A program made the position numbers and the translations under genes. A DNA stretch of 64,000 nucleotides from an uncultured Allobosea sp. (GTDB taxonomy: Bacteria; Pseudomonadota; Alphaproteobacteria; Rhizobiales; Beijerinckiaceae): the NCBI RefSeq assembly GCF_945956895.1, contig NZ_CAMFJF010000008.1, positions 79,959 to 143,958 on the forward strand, given 5' to 3'. The notes beneath the pieces are model-generated. The model worked only from the letters and a program-made list of their open reading frames with translations, had not been told where the DNA came from and did not search any database. Positions 38,753 through 47,835 of this stretch are shown in pieces. Position 1 is the first letter of the stretch; every line of letters starts with the position of its first letter.

Positions 38753-39655
38753 ATGACCGAGATCGCAGACACAAAGCTGATGCTGCCGCCTCGCCGGTTG
38801 CCGCGCCTGAAGCTCCCCGCGCTGGGCAGTGCCGGCGTGCTGGTGACGGCAGCCGCGCTGCTCGGACTTTTGCTGCTCGCGCTCGCCGTGCTGGCGCCGC
38901 TGGTTTCGCCCTTCGAACCCGATCAGCAGCGGCTTCTCGCTCGGCTGAAGCCTCCCGTCGGCCTGGTCGGTGCCAACCCGCTGCACTGGCTCGGCACCGA
39001 CCAGCTCGGCCGCGATCTCCTCTCGCGCTGCCTCCATGGCCTGCGCCTGACGTTGGCGCTGGCGCTTTTCGGTACCCTGCTTGGCCTCGCGCTGGGCGCG
39101 GCGCTCGGCCTCGCCGCCGGATTGCTGCGTGGCTGGGCCGATGCGCTGATCATGGGCCTGGTCGACATCATGATGTCGCTGCCCTTCACCCTCGTCGCGC
39201 TCTTCGTCGTGGCGCTGGCGGGCACCGATGTCGCGGTGCTCATCTGCGTGCTCGGCATCGCCTACTGGGCGCATTTCGCGCGATTGATCCGGGCCCAGGT
39301 GTTTAGCCTGCGCGAAATGCCGTTCGTCGAGGCGGCTCGCGCTGCCGGGGCCGGCCCCTGGCGCATCGCCACCGTCCACATGATCCCGAACCTGATCTCG
39401 CCGGTCGTGGTCATGGCGAGCCTCAACTTCTCCAACCTCATCCTGCTGGAATCGGCACTCTCCTTCCTCGGCCTCGGCGTCCAGCCGCCGACCGCGACGC
39501 TCGGCTCCATGGTCGGGCAGGGGCGCGACTACATGGCCTCCGCGCCCTGGATCGTCGCCGTTCCCGCCCTCGTCATCGTGCTCGTCAGCCTCGTCGCCAT
39601 GCTGCTGGGCGATGCCTTGCGAGACCGCCTCGATCCGCGCCTGCGCGGACGCTGA
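38753..39655 (+). CDS. Dipeptide/oligopeptide-type ABC transporter permease (DppC family)
   Basis: A 300-aa partner of the DppB-like protein: an N-terminal helix, a periplasmic loop with LGTDQLGRDLLSRCLHG (the DppC/OppC signature), five more helices, and the EAA loop AARAAGAGPWRIATVHMIPN. It starts 6 bp after the DppB-like gene. Neither it nor its neighbours are followed by ATPase genes. Confidence 0.93.
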   Translation: MTEIADTKLMLPPRRLPRLKLPALGSAGVLVTAAALLGLLLLALAVLAPLVSPFEPDQQRLLARLKPPVGLVGANPLHWLGTDQLGRDLLSRCLHGLRLTLALALFGTLLGLALGAALGLAAGLLRGWADALIMGLVDIMMSLPFTLVALFVVALAGTDVAVLICVLGIAYWAHFARLIRAQVFSLREMPFVEAARAAGAGPWRIATVHMIPNLISPVVVMASLNFSNLILLESALSFLGLGVQPPTATLGSMVGQGRDYMASAPWIVAVPALVIVLVSLVAMLLGDALRDRLDPRLRGR

Positions 39656-39704
39656 ACGCCACGCCTGCCCCTTTTCCCGCTCACCCAACAAGGGACTGAC
39701 ACCC

Positions 39705-41270
39705 ATGCGCAAGACATTGAAGACCCTGGCGCTCGCCGCGCTGTCGGCCACCGCGCTCATCAGCGTTGCCCAGGCGCAGGAATTGAAAGTCGGCGTCCAG
39801 AACATGGCGCCCTGGCTCGATCCGGGCCGGGATTTCTCGAATGTCGGCTCGCAATTCTACTTCAACGCCTTCGACCCGCTGATCGGCAAGGACGCGACCA
39901 AGGCCGAGAGCGTCTGGCAGCCGGGCATCGCGACGAGCTGGAAGCAGGTCTCGCCGACCGTGTTCGAACTGAAGATCCGCCAAGGCGTCACCTTCCACAA
40001 CGGCGACCCGATGACGGTCGAGGACGTCGTCTTCTCCTTCGACCGCATCATCAACTCGACCTTCGCGCCCTATACCGTGCGCAAGCGCGACACGCTGCCG
40101 AACATGGCCAAGGTCGAGGCCGTCGACGCCGAGACCGTGCGCGTCACCGCGACCCGGCCGGAGCCGCTGTTCGAGACGCTGCTCAACGTGCAGCAGGGCA
40201 TGATCGTGCCGAAGAAATACGTGATGGGCCTGACCGGCGATCCGAACGTCGCGGAAGCTTCCGATTTCGAGGCCTTCGCCTTGAAGCCGGTCGGCACCGG
40301 CCCCTACAAGATCAGCGAGTTCGTGCCGAACCAGCGCCTGGTCTATGAGCGCCATGACGGCTTCTGGGGCGAGAAGGCGCCGTTCCAGAAGGTCACGGTG
40401 ACGCGCATTCCCGAGCTTTCGGGGCGCCTGACGGCGCTCAAGAACGCCGAGGTCGACCTCATCACCAACGTCCCGCCGGACCAGCTCGAGCCGATCGCCG
40501 CCGATGCGAAGCTCAAGGTCGAGGGCATGCAGACGCCGCTCTTCCACGTCGTCATCTTCAACACCCAGAATCCGAAGATGGCCAATCCCAAGCTGCGCCA
40601 GGCGCTGTCCTATGCCATCGACCGCAAGACGCTGAACGAGGCGCTCTGGTTCGGCAAGGCCAAGGTGCCGACCTCGCACACCTTCGCGCAGTTCGGCCCG
40701 CTCTACATGCCGGAGCTGAACACCTTCGAATACGACCCGGCCAAGGCCAAGGCGTTGCTCAAGGAAGCCGGCTATGACGGCTCAGCCGTTCGCTACGATA
40801 TCCAGCCGGCCTATTACACCAACGGGCTGCTCGCCGCGCAGGCGATCCAGGAAATGTGGGGCGCTGTCGGCGTCAAGATGCAGCTCAACGTCACCGAGCA
40901 ATGGACCGGCTCCGACCCGACCATGATGGCTCGCGGCTGGTCGAACCCGATGTACTTCCCCGATCCCGCCGGCGCCTTCGGCATCATGTGGGCGCCGACC
41001 GGGAACTCCGCCTCGGAAGGCCGGTTCAAGGCCGACGACGCCTATGTCGCGCTCTGGGACAAGTTCCGCTTCTCGACCGATCTCGCAGAGCGCAAGCAGG
41101 CCTATGCCGCGCTGATGCAGGCGATCAAGAACGATCCGCCGGTCCTGCCGCTCTACCAGCCCTATGAGTCCTACGGCATGAAGCGCTCGCTCGCCTGGCG
41201 GCCTCTGCCGGGGCACATCCCCTATGTGCTCGACTTCCGTGCCGGCCGCGTGACGCTGGCCGCGCGCTAA
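39705..41270 (+). CDS. ABC transporter substrate-binding protein, family 5 (DppA/OppA-like)
   Basis: A 521-aa periplasmic protein. The signal peptide RKTLKTLALAALSATALISV is cleaved after AQAQ. SBP_bac_5 features include VTFHNGDPMTVEDVVFSFDRI and GPYKISEFVPNQRLVYERHD. It supplies ligand to the two permeases upstream. The ligand could be a peptide, glycoside or other polar compound and is not set by sequence; the RpiR/HAD neighbours hint at a sugar or phosphorylated compound. Confidence 0.92.
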   Translation: MRKTLKTLALAALSATALISVAQAQELKVGVQNMAPWLDPGRDFSNVGSQFYFNAFDPLIGKDATKAESVWQPGIATSWKQVSPTVFELKIRQGVTFHNGDPMTVEDVVFSFDRIINSTFAPYTVRKRDTLPNMAKVEAVDAETVRVTATRPEPLFETLLNVQQGMIVPKKYVMGLTGDPNVAEASDFEAFALKPVGTGPYKISEFVPNQRLVYERHDGFWGEKAPFQKVTVTRIPELSGRLTALKNAEVDLITNVPPDQLEPIAADAKLKVEGMQTPLFHVVIFNTQNPKMANPKLRQALSYAIDRKTLNEALWFGKAKVPTSHTFAQFGPLYMPELNTFEYDPAKAKALLKEAGYDGSAVRYDIQPAYYTNGLLAAQAIQEMWGAVGVKMQLNVTEQWTGSDPTMMARGWSNPMYFPDPAGAFGIMWAPTGNSASEGRFKADDAYVALWDKFRFSTDLAERKQAYAALMQAIKNDPPVLPLYQPYESYGMKRSLAWRPLPGHIPYVLDFRAGRVTLAAR

Positions 41271-41284
41271 CCATGGTCCCGCGC

Positions 41285-41372
41285 CGTCATTGCGAGGAGG
41301 CATAGCCGACGAAGCAATCCAGGGGCCGCAGCGCGAGACCTTCTGGATTGCTTCGCTTCGCTCGCAATGACG
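41285..41372. repeat. Intergenic inverted repeat, CATTGCGAG / GAAGCAATCC family
   Basis: Arms CGTCATTGCGAGG and CTCGCAATGACG enclose GAAGCAATCCAGG and TCTGGATTGCTTC. It lies between the binding-protein gene and the metallophosphoesterase and is the second copy of the element at 2704-2792. Confidence 0.87.
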
Positions 41373-41425
41373 GCGAATTCTCTGATCCCGTTCCGAACAG
41401 CTCCCAACAATTCGCGAGCCCCATC

Positions 41426-42325
41426 ATGACCCGCTCCCTCCGCCTCGCCTTCGTCGCCGATATCCATCATGGTGCGAGCAGCCTCACCAAGGTCGGCCCC
41501 GCGGCCCTGTCGCTGATGCAGGAATTCCGCCGCTTCGTCGCCGACGCTCAGCCTGATGCGGTGATCGACCTCGGCGACCGCATCTCCGATGTCGATCACG
41601 CTACCGACCTTCGCCTGGAGCGGGAGGTCGCAGAAGCGTTCGCGCCGATCGCGGCGCCGCGCTTCCATCTCTGCGGCAACCACGATCGCGACCATCTCAG
41701 CGTCGTCGAGAACGAGGAAATCCTCGGCCAGGGGCTCGGCCATCGCACTGTCGATCTCGGCGGCTGGCGCCTCGTGCTCTGGGCTGCGGATTCACGCATC
41801 CACCGCCCCGGTGGCTTCGTCCTGCGCGAGGCCGACCTGATCTGGCTCGCTGCGACCGTTGAGGCCGCCGACCGGCCGCTGGTGGTGATGAGCCATGTCC
41901 CCGTCTCCGGCCATGGCCAGACCGGTAACTACTATTTCGAGCGCAATCCGGCATCCTCGACCTATCCCGGCGCCGAGCGCGCCCGTGCCGTGCTTGCTCG
42001 GGCAAAGGTGCCGCTGGTCTGCATCGCCGGCCATGTCCACTGGAACACGCTAACCACCGTCGACGCCATCCCGCACCTGACGCTGCAGTCGCTGACCGAG
42101 AGCTTCACGACGATGCCAGAACCGGCCGGCGCCTTTGCTCTGCTCGAACTCGGCGAGACTATCGCCTGGACGGTGCATGGCAAGGACCCGTTCACCGCCC
42201 GCATCGACCCGGCCGGCACGCTCCGGCGCTGGATGACGCCGCTCCAGCCCTTCGACGAGCATCCCGAGCTGCGGCAAAGGCGCCTCATCTCCGCTGCCCG
42301 GACCGATGCGGCGGCGATGGCTTGA
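41426..42325 (+). CDS. Metallophosphoesterase family protein
   Basis: A 299-aa calcineurin-like phosphoesterase with the dimetal motifs in order: DIHHG (D-x-H, about residue 12), GDRISD (GD-x2), GNHDRD (GNHD), HVPVSGHG and GHVHW (GHxH). Substrates in the family include phosphomonoesters, phosphodiesters and cyclic nucleotides. It follows the ABC operon by 150 bp including a repeat, so it may be separately transcribed. Confidence 0.9.
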   Translation: MTRSLRLAFVADIHHGASSLTKVGPAALSLMQEFRRFVADAQPDAVIDLGDRISDVDHATDLRLEREVAEAFAPIAAPRFHLCGNHDRDHLSVVENEEILGQGLGHRTVDLGGWRLVLWAADSRIHRPGGFVLREADLIWLAATVEAADRPLVVMSHVPVSGHGQTGNYYFERNPASSTYPGAERARAVLARAKVPLVCIAGHVHWNTLTTVDAIPHLTLQSLTESFTTMPEPAGAFALLELGETIAWTVHGKDPFTARIDPAGTLRRWMTPLQPFDEHPELRQRRLISAARTDAAAMA

Positions 42326-42513
42326 GTCGGACTCAAGGCCGCAAGAGCCTCGGGATAGGCGATTCAGGCTAGAATTTCGCTTTCAGGCAAAAAATCAGAG
42401 GCCGCTTGTGGCACTCAACGCTGGAGCAGATGAGTTATAACAGCTTCGGATGCGGCATCCCGTGGAGGATGCGTCATGCTTGTTGAAGCTCAACCAATCC
42501 ATCCGCGTCTGGC

Positions 42514-42750
42514 TTGGAATACCGGCGTATCATCGGTCCAAATCAACCGCTAAAGCCGCGTTACATCCGGGCCATCCGGGCGCGGCTGCAGCACGATCGG
42601 CGCGTGCGAGATCTGGCTATGTTCAATCTCGCAATCGACAGCAAGCTGCACGGTTGTGATCTCGTGCGGCTGCGAGCAGGCGATATCGTGCTCGGCGGAA
42701 CCGTAAGGTTGAGGACCTCGATCATCCAGCAGAAGACCGGCCGACATTCT
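42514..42750 (+). pseudogene. Phage-type integrase remnant, N-terminal/central part
   Basis: The frame encodes GPNQPLKPRYIRAIRARL, then FNLAIDSKLHGCDLVRLRAG and IIQQKTGR, matching a widespread tyrosine-recombinase family in which the equivalent segment is SKLRGCDLVxL. The residue that is normally the first catalytic arginine is histidine here. After about position 42740 the frame no longer resembles an integrase and stops at 42870, so the histidine and tyrosine boxes are lost. Confidence 0.6.
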
Positions 42751-43010
42751 CGCGGGAGTTCCGCAAGCTCGCGACGAAATCGGGTTGGCCGAAGGATGTC
42801 TGGAACATGGATAGCAGGGCGGGAGCCGTGTCTGAAGCCTTCGAGGCGGGGGCGGAGCCGGCCGACGTGATGAAGGCTGCGACCCACACTCTGATGTCAA
42901 CGACCATGGGCTACAACCGCGGCGCCGTCGTCCAGTCGAGCCGGGTTGCCGAGCTCAGAATCGCGAAGCGGAACGCCGCCAGAACAGAGGGCGGTAACAA
43001 CGGCTCGTAA
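42738..43010 (+). pseudogene. Tyrosine-recombinase remnant, C-terminal part of a second family
   Basis: In another frame, RPTFSREFRKLATKSGW leads to DVWNMDSRAGAVSEA, a degenerate HxxR box, then KAATHTLMSTTMGYNRG, where the tyrosine is the likely nucleophile, and a basic tail. This resembles the C-terminus of a site-specific integrase family distinct from the fragment just upstream. No complete start or N-terminal domain is present. Confidence 0.6.
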
Positions 43011-43051
43011 AACCGTTGAAGCACTGGGTGCTAAGTTATTGAAAAGATGAA

Positions 43052-43127
43052 TGGTGCCCAGGGGCGGAATCGAACCACCGACACTGCGATTTTCAGTCGC
43101 ATGCTCTACCAACTGAGCTACCTGGGC
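43052..43127 (-). tRNA. tRNA-Phe (GAA), CCA encoded
   Basis: A 76-nt cloverleaf on the minus strand. The acceptor stem is GCCCAGG / CCTGGGC, the D-loop contains AGCTCAGTTGGTAGAGC, the anticodon loop CTGAAAA contains GAA, the T-loop is GGTTCGATTCC, and discriminator A plus CCA are encoded. Its 3' end faces the integrase scar. Confidence 0.95.
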
Positions 43128-43296
43128 GAACCGGGAGCGGCGCGGGGCCGTCCGTGTTGGTGGGGGCGATATAGAGGCAGGCGCGCGGCCTGTCCAGTCA
43201 CTTCAGCCGGCTTTCTTCAAAGCTGCCTCACTTGAAACTCAGCCTGTGGATGGAGGACGTGGACGACGATCGGGTTTCGGCCGTTTCAGGCACGTT

Positions 43297-43626
43297 TCAG
43301 AGGGAAATGGCGGTCTGGCGACATTCGCTGCGCCCGAGCACGGCGGCGAGGCGATCGATGGCGGCAAGCGCAGCGCGCCGTCCCTGCTCCGATTCGGCGA
43401 TTGCAGCATGGCCATAGAGCAGCCTGGCGAATCCGATGACGTCGTTGATCACCTGGAACGAGGCTTCCTCCAGCTCGCGGGATTCGAGGAGCACGTCATG
43501 AAGATGCGCGACATGGGCTTCCGCGCGTTCCTGCAAGGCCTTGGCGTTGAGAACGCCGGCCTTGAGCACGTCGGCGCGCAGCGTTTCGATATCGCGCACC
43601 AACAGGTCGTCCATCCAGTCAGCCAT
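43297..43626 (-). CDS. Conserved hypothetical protein
   Basis: A 109-aa, largely helical acidic protein (MADWMDDLLVRDIETLRADV start). GGAGGAGCC lies directly upstream of the ATG at 43626. No membrane segment, signal or motif that I recognise. Confidence 0.65.
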   Translation of the reverse strand: MADWMDDLLVRDIETLRADVLKAGVLNAKALQERAEAHVAHLHDVLLESRELEEASFQVINDVIGFARLLYGHAAIAESEQGRRAALAAIDRLAAVLGRSECRQTAISL

Positions 43627-43784
43627 GGCTCCTCCAGGGGAAAGGAGATTGCGCCGGTTCGCCAAGGCTCAGAATATCATCCAAGCGGGCGGGCGGCAGA
43701 GTGAAACCTGGCGTTTGGTTAGCCGCTCCTTTACCAATCGGAGCGAGGGGAGAGACGGCGAGTGCCGGGGGCATCGAGCCGCCG

Positions 43785-43979
43785 TCAATTTTCCGAAACC
43801 TGAGCGATCGGCGTTTCGGCCGGGCGGAAATGCTTGCCGCTGATGATGTGGACCAATGTTCGCACGAATGCGCCGACGATGACAACGAGCGGCAACGCCA
43901 TCACGGCGTTGCCATCCAGCGCCAGCCAGATCGCAAGGCCGCAGCTCACGACGCTCCCGAGAACGAGCAGGAGCTTCAT
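43785..43979 (-). CDS. Small membrane protein (uncertain)
   Basis: A 64-aa frame with two hydrophobic helices (KLLLVLGSVVSCGLAIWLAL and a second near residues 27-48) and a short polar tail. The ribosome-binding site is weak (GGAG about 15 bases upstream), and longer in-frame versions exist. The gap between it and selD (43980-44277) shows nothing else. Confidence 0.4.
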   Translation of the reverse strand: MKLLLVLGSVVSCGLAIWLALDGNAVMALPLVVIVGAFVRTLVHIISGKHFRPAETPIAQVSEN

Positions 43980-44277
43980 TTGCGTGGGAATGGCTCCACT
44001 GCCGGAAACCGGCAGGTTTAGCCCTGCAAACGAGATTCTCCTTTGGTTTCGGCACCGCGATCGACGCTCAGGGTCGCCGACTGAACCGTGATGGCGGTAT
44101 GCGCCAAAAGGAAGCGTTGACGCTGCCGGGCGATGCGGAAACGATGGGGTATGCTTGCTGCTGTGGCTCCCGCGTGCCGGGGCGCTGATGGGCCGGGTCG
44201 ACGACCGCGACGCGTCCGCGCGAAGGTCCGTGCTTTGCCGCAGCGCCGCCAGGCCTCGCCCCCCGGAGTTCCCGACG

Positions 44278-45354
44278 ATGAACCTGACAAGCCCGCTCGC
44301 GGCCCCGGCGTCCGCGGAATCTTTGCGCCTCACCAGCCTTGCCCATGGCGGCGGCTGCGGTTGCAAGCTGGCGCCGGCCGTGCTCCAGCAATTGCTGGCC
44401 GGCCATCCTGCTGCCGGCCCTTATGCGCAGCTCCTTGTCGGTACCGAGACCGGTGACGATGCAGCGGTCTGGCAGGTCGACGACAAGACCTGCGTTGTCG
44501 CCACCACCGATTTCTTCATGCCGGTCGTCGACGATCCCCGCGATTTCGGCCGCATTGCCGCGACCAATGCGATCTCCGACGTCTATGCCATGGGCGGCAA
44601 GCCGATCATGGCGCTGGCGATCCTCGGCATGCCGCTCGACAAGCTGCCGCTCGAGGTGACCCGCGAAATCCTCAAGGGTGGTGCCTCGATCTGCGCCGAG
44701 GCCGGCATTCCGGTCGCCGGCGGCCATTCGATCGATGCCCCGGAGCCGATCTACGGTCTCGCGGTCATCGGCCTGCTCAAGCCTGCGAATCTGCGCCGCA
44801 ACAGCGGCGCGAAGCCGGGCGATGCGCTGATTCTGACCAAGGCGCTGGGCGTTGGCGTCTATTCCGCCGCCTTCAAGAAAGGCGAGCTCTCCGCCGCCGC
44901 CTATGACGAGATGATCGCCTCGACAACGTTGCTCAACCGCGTCGGCGCCGATCTGGCGCAGGATGAGGCCGTTCATGCCGTCACGGACGTTACCGGCTTC
45001 GGCATTCTCGGCCATGGGCTCGAAATGGCGCGCGGCTCGGATGTCACGCTGAAGCTCCGGCTCTCCGATCTGCCGTTCCTGTCGCAGGCGGAGCGCCTGG
45101 CTCAGGAGGGCAGGGTGACGGGTGCCTCCCACCGCAACTGGGCGAGCTATGGCGAGGGCGCCGTGCTGCCGGCTGGGCTGCCGGACTGGCAACGCCATCT
45201 GCTGACCGATCCGCAGACCTCGGGCGGGTTGCTGGTCTCCTGTGCGGCCGAACGGGCTGAGGCCGTGCTCGCGCAGATCAAGGGCTCCGGCTACCCGGCA
45301 GCGCGGATCATCGGCTCGGTCGAGGCTGGGCCGGCGCAGGTCATCGTGAGCTGA
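44278..45354 (+). CDS. selD: Selenophosphate synthetase (selenide, water dikinase)
   Basis: A 358-aa enzyme making monoselenophosphate from selenide and ATP, the selenium donor for Sec-tRNA. The N-terminal catalytic motif GGGCGCK is at residues 24-30, with Cys at the position (C27) that is Cys or Sec in the family, followed by the essential K30. [21 protein letters not shown] and the [15 protein letters not shown] segment are the ATP-grasp-like landmarks. It is on the opposite strand from, and converges with, the fdo/sel cluster, with a 127-aa gene and selC in between. Confidence 0.96.
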   Translation: MNLTSPLAAPASAESLRLTSLAHGGGCGCKLAPAVLQQLLAGHPAAGPYAQLLVGTETGDDAAVWQVDDKTCVVATTDFFMPVVDDPRDFGRIAATNAISDVYAMGGKPIMALAILGMPLDKLPLEVTREILKGGASICAEAGIPVAGGHSIDAPEPIYGLAVIGLLKPANLRRNSGAKPGDALILTKALGVGVYSAAFKKGELSAAAYDEMIASTTLLNRVGADLAQDEAVHAVTDVTGFGILGHGLEMARGSDVTLKLRLSDLPFLSQAERLAQEGRVTGASHRNWASYGEGAVLPAGLPDWQRHLLTDPQTSGGLLVSCAAERAEAVLAQIKGSGYPAARIIGSVEAGPAQVIVS

Positions 45355-45360
45355 CGGGCG

Positions 45361-45744
45361 TCAACGGGCTTCCTGAACTTCCAGGTTCCGGCCCCAGGGA
45401 TCGAAGAAGGCGCCCTTGTTGAGAACGAGCCGGTCCTCGCGCAAGGCCGCTTCCAACTCGCGCAGGCGGCTGCGGGCCGTGGCGTCCGGCACGAGCCCGC
45501 CATCGTCGTCGCGGGTCGGGAAGAAGGCGGCGCCGTCCCAGTTCACGCCGGCGCTGCGCAGCATCAGCACGATGTCGCCCCAGTCGATCTCGTCGCCGAC
45601 GACATGGACGAAGGTCGAGCGCAGCGGCTCGACCCTGGGCTCGGCGATCCTGACCAGCACGATCAGCGCCGTGAACGGGCCCTTGCGGAAGAGCCGGCCG
45701 AGCCAGCTGTCGAAATCGGTTCCCAGCCCCCTAGATTTCGGCAT
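45361..45744 (-). CDS. Conserved hypothetical protein next to selC
   Basis: A 127-aa mixed alpha/beta protein with a basic start (MPKSRGLGTDFDSWLGRLF), a central IDWGDIVLMLRSAGVNWDGAAF and a C-terminal FFDPWGRNLEVQEAR. It lies between selD (converging, 6 bp apart) and selC (75 bp upstream on the same strand). I do not recognise it. A link to selenium use is only positional. Confidence 0.6.
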   Translation of the reverse strand: MPKSRGLGTDFDSWLGRLFRKGPFTALIVLVRIAEPRVEPLRSTFVHVVGDEIDWGDIVLMLRSAGVNWDGAAFFPTRDDDGGLVPDATARSRLRELEAALREDRLVLNKGAFFDPWGRNLEVQEAR

Positions 45745-45810
45745 GCGGCGTCTCGGGCAACTGTCGGGCGACTGGGTTGAGGGGGGAGGTGTCCATATCC
45801 GTCATGGATC

Positions 45811-47835
45811 TCAGGGAACTGGCGGAAGAGAATGGGAGTCGAACCCACCAGAGACCGTCTGACGGCCCCTCCCGGATTTGAAGTCCGGACGCCCCACCGG
45901 GGACGTTTCTCCTCCATCGCTCAAGCCGGGCGAAGGGCCGAACAGGTCGAGCCGCCGCCGGTTGATGCGTCTCAGGTCGCCACGGCGGATGGTGACGCCA
46001 TGGCGATCGAAGAACTCGAGAATCTGGATAGCGACCTTTCGGCCGTTGTCGAGCCTGTCGCGGAATTGGGCGGCGTTGAAGCCGGCCGGATGAAGTCCGG
46101 CAAGCTCGGCCGTGATGCCGACCATCTCGGCAAGCGTGTCGCGCAGGAAAAAGTGGTCGAGCGCGACCTCATGGACATCGCCGCGCCGGCCGGTGAGCCG
46201 CAGCAGGCGCCGGATTTCCTCCTCGGGCCGCCCGAGCAGATGGCCGATATCGCGCACGCGGGGCGGGCGGAAGCGCTCAAGATCGGCGATCAACGGCCTG
46301 ATTCGGCTCCAAAGCACTTCGTCCTCCGGCGAAAGCCGGGCCTCATGACCGGGCCGTCCGAGCCATGATCCGGTCGGCACCAGCACGCCCTCATCCGCGA
46401 GTCGAGCGAGAGCCTGCCTGAACAACGGGGCCGGCCAGCGGGGCGCAATGGCAAAGCGCAGCCGCTCCAGTCCCATGCCCGGCAGGTCGGGATGCTCGGC
46501 ATGGAAGGCATCGAGCCGTTCGCTGGCGGCCTGTGCCAGGTCCTGCCAATGCGCCGGCAGCATCGCGAGCGGGCCGATCCTGACGAGGCCGAGACAGCGC
46601 GTTAGTTCCTCGGTCGCAGCGAGGCCGAGCGCACGGTCGCGAACGAATCCATGGATATCGGCTTGGTGCGGTGGCACCGATAACAGGTCCTGCAGGGCCT
46701 CCGCAGGATCGGGCAGGCCGAGCGTGGCGAGCTGGGCGAGGCGCTCCGGGCTGCGTCGTCGGCGCTCCGGCGCGCGCAGGTCGAGGAAGCGGCCGCCGCC
46801 GATCGTGCGTGAGGCACTCGCGTCGCGCAGCACGAAGCGGTCGAGCGTCGCCGCGGCCAGCGGCGCATCGAGCACGAGCTGGATCAGGCCGTCGCGGCCA
46901 GCGGTGATCTCGTCATCGAGCAGGACGACGCGCGCGCCGATCTCGGCCGCGGCATGATGCAGCCGCACCGGCTGCCACATCGTCAGCGCCTTTTCGCCGG
47001 GCAGGAGCGTCACCTCGGCGTCGATCCGCGTCGTCGGGGCATGGAGCGCTGGCGCCAGCACCATGTCGCCGTGCCGGATGGCATCTTTCGAGATGCCGGG
47101 GCCGGCGAGGTTGAGCGCGCAGCGCTCCCCGGCACGACCGCGTTCGGCCGGGCGGTTCTGGCCGTGGATCGAGCGCACCCTTGCCGGCAGCCCGCCTGGC
47201 GAAACGACGACGCTATCGCCAACCATCGCGCTGCCGGACAGGACGGTGCCCGTCACCACCGTCCCGGCGCCTTGCAAGGTGAAGCAGCGATCGACCGCAA
47301 GCCGGAAGGCGCCATCGCCTTGCCGTGTCTGGGCCTCGCGGGCGCGGGCAGCAAGCAGGTCGGCAAGCTCCGGCAGGCCTTCTCCGGTCAACGTGGAGAC
47401 GGGCAGCATCGGCGCTCCGGCGAAGGGGCTCGACGCCAGCAGCGCCGCGATCTCCGCTTCGACCGCCTCGATCCTGTCGGCTTGAACGAGGTCGGCCTTG
47501 GTAATGGCGACGATCGCCTCGCGGATGCCGAGCAAACGGGCGATGGCGACATGCTCGCGCGTCTGCGGCATCACGCCGTCATCGGCCGCGACGACCAGCA
47601 GCACGAGGTCGATGCCGGCGGCGCCGGCCAGCATGGTGTGGACGAATTTCTCATGGCCGGGCACGTCGATGAAGCCGACGACCGAGCCGTCGGCCTGCGG
47701 CCAATAGGCGAAGCCGAGCGCGATCGAGATGCCGCGCGCCTTCTCCTCCTTCAGCCGGTCGGTATCGACGCCGGTCAGGCGCCGGACCAGCGAGGTCTTG
47801 CCATGGTCGATATGCCCGGCGGTGCCGATGATCAT
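45811..47835 (-). CDS. selB: Selenocysteine-specific elongation factor SelB, C-terminus read through selC
   Basis: A 674-aa GTPase that delivers Sec-tRNA to UGA codons with a SECIS. G1 GHIDHGKT is at residues 7-14, G3 DVPGHEKF and G4 ITKAD follow, and the C-terminal winged-helix repeats end in [22 protein letters not shown]. The reading frame continues without a stop through the whole tRNA-Sec gene, giving an unusual tail ([15 protein letters not shown] and so on) and ending at 45811-45813, just beyond the encoded CCA. The ATG at 47835 overlaps the upstream Sel1-repeat gene as ATGA. Confidence 0.93.
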   Translation of the reverse strand: MIIGTAGHIDHGKTSLVRRLTGVDTDRLKEEKARGISIALGFAYWPQADGSVVGFIDVPGHEKFVHTMLAGAAGIDLVLLVVAADDGVMPQTREHVAIARLLGIREAIVAITKADLVQADRIEAVEAEIAALLASSPFAGAPMLPVSTLTGEGLPELADLLAARAREAQTRQGDGAFRLAVDRCFTLQGAGTVVTGTVLSGSAMVGDSVVVSPGGLPARVRSIHGQNRPAERGRAGERCALNLAGPGISKDAIRHGDMVLAPALHAPTTRIDAEVTLLPGEKALTMWQPVRLHHAAAEIGARVVLLDDEITAGRDGLIQLVLDAPLAAATLDRFVLRDASASRTIGGGRFLDLRAPERRRRSPERLAQLATLGLPDPAEALQDLLSVPPHQADIHGFVRDRALGLAATEELTRCLGLVRIGPLAMLPAHWQDLAQAASERLDAFHAEHPDLPGMGLERLRFAIAPRWPAPLFRQALARLADEGVLVPTGSWLGRPGHEARLSPEDEVLWSRIRPLIADLERFRPPRVRDIGHLLGRPEEEIRRLLRLTGRRGDVHEVALDHFFLRDTLAEMVGITAELAGLHPAGFNAAQFRDRLDNGRKVAIQILEFFDRHGVTIRRGDLRRINRRRLDLFGPSPGLSDGGETSPVGRPDFKSGRGRQTVSGGFDSHSLPPVP
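45820..45915 (-). tRNA. selC: tRNA-Sec (UCA), CCA encoded
   Basis: 96 nt including CCA. The hallmarks are all present: an 8-bp acceptor stem (GGAGGAGA with TCTCTTCC, one G-T pair), anticodon loop CTTCAAA with TCA in GGACTTCAAATCC, a long variable arm (GGAGGGGCCGTCAGACGGTCTC region), a T-arm GGTTCGACTCC, and G73 before CCA. It lies entirely within the 3' end of the selB reading frame on the same strand. Confidence 0.96.

Larger units (their letters stand above)
42326..43051. other. Scar of decayed integrase sequence next to tRNA-Phe
   Basis: About 725 bp without an intact gene. It holds fragments of two tyrosine-recombinase families in different frames (42514-42750 and 42738-43010) and ends 42 bp from the 3' end of tRNA-Phe. 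The left 180 bp show nothing recognisable. It looks like the residue of an integrated element. Confidence 0.65.

Noticed and set aside
44350..44370. Selenocysteine in SelD itself
   Set aside because: The active-site codon is TGC (Cys27), not TGA.
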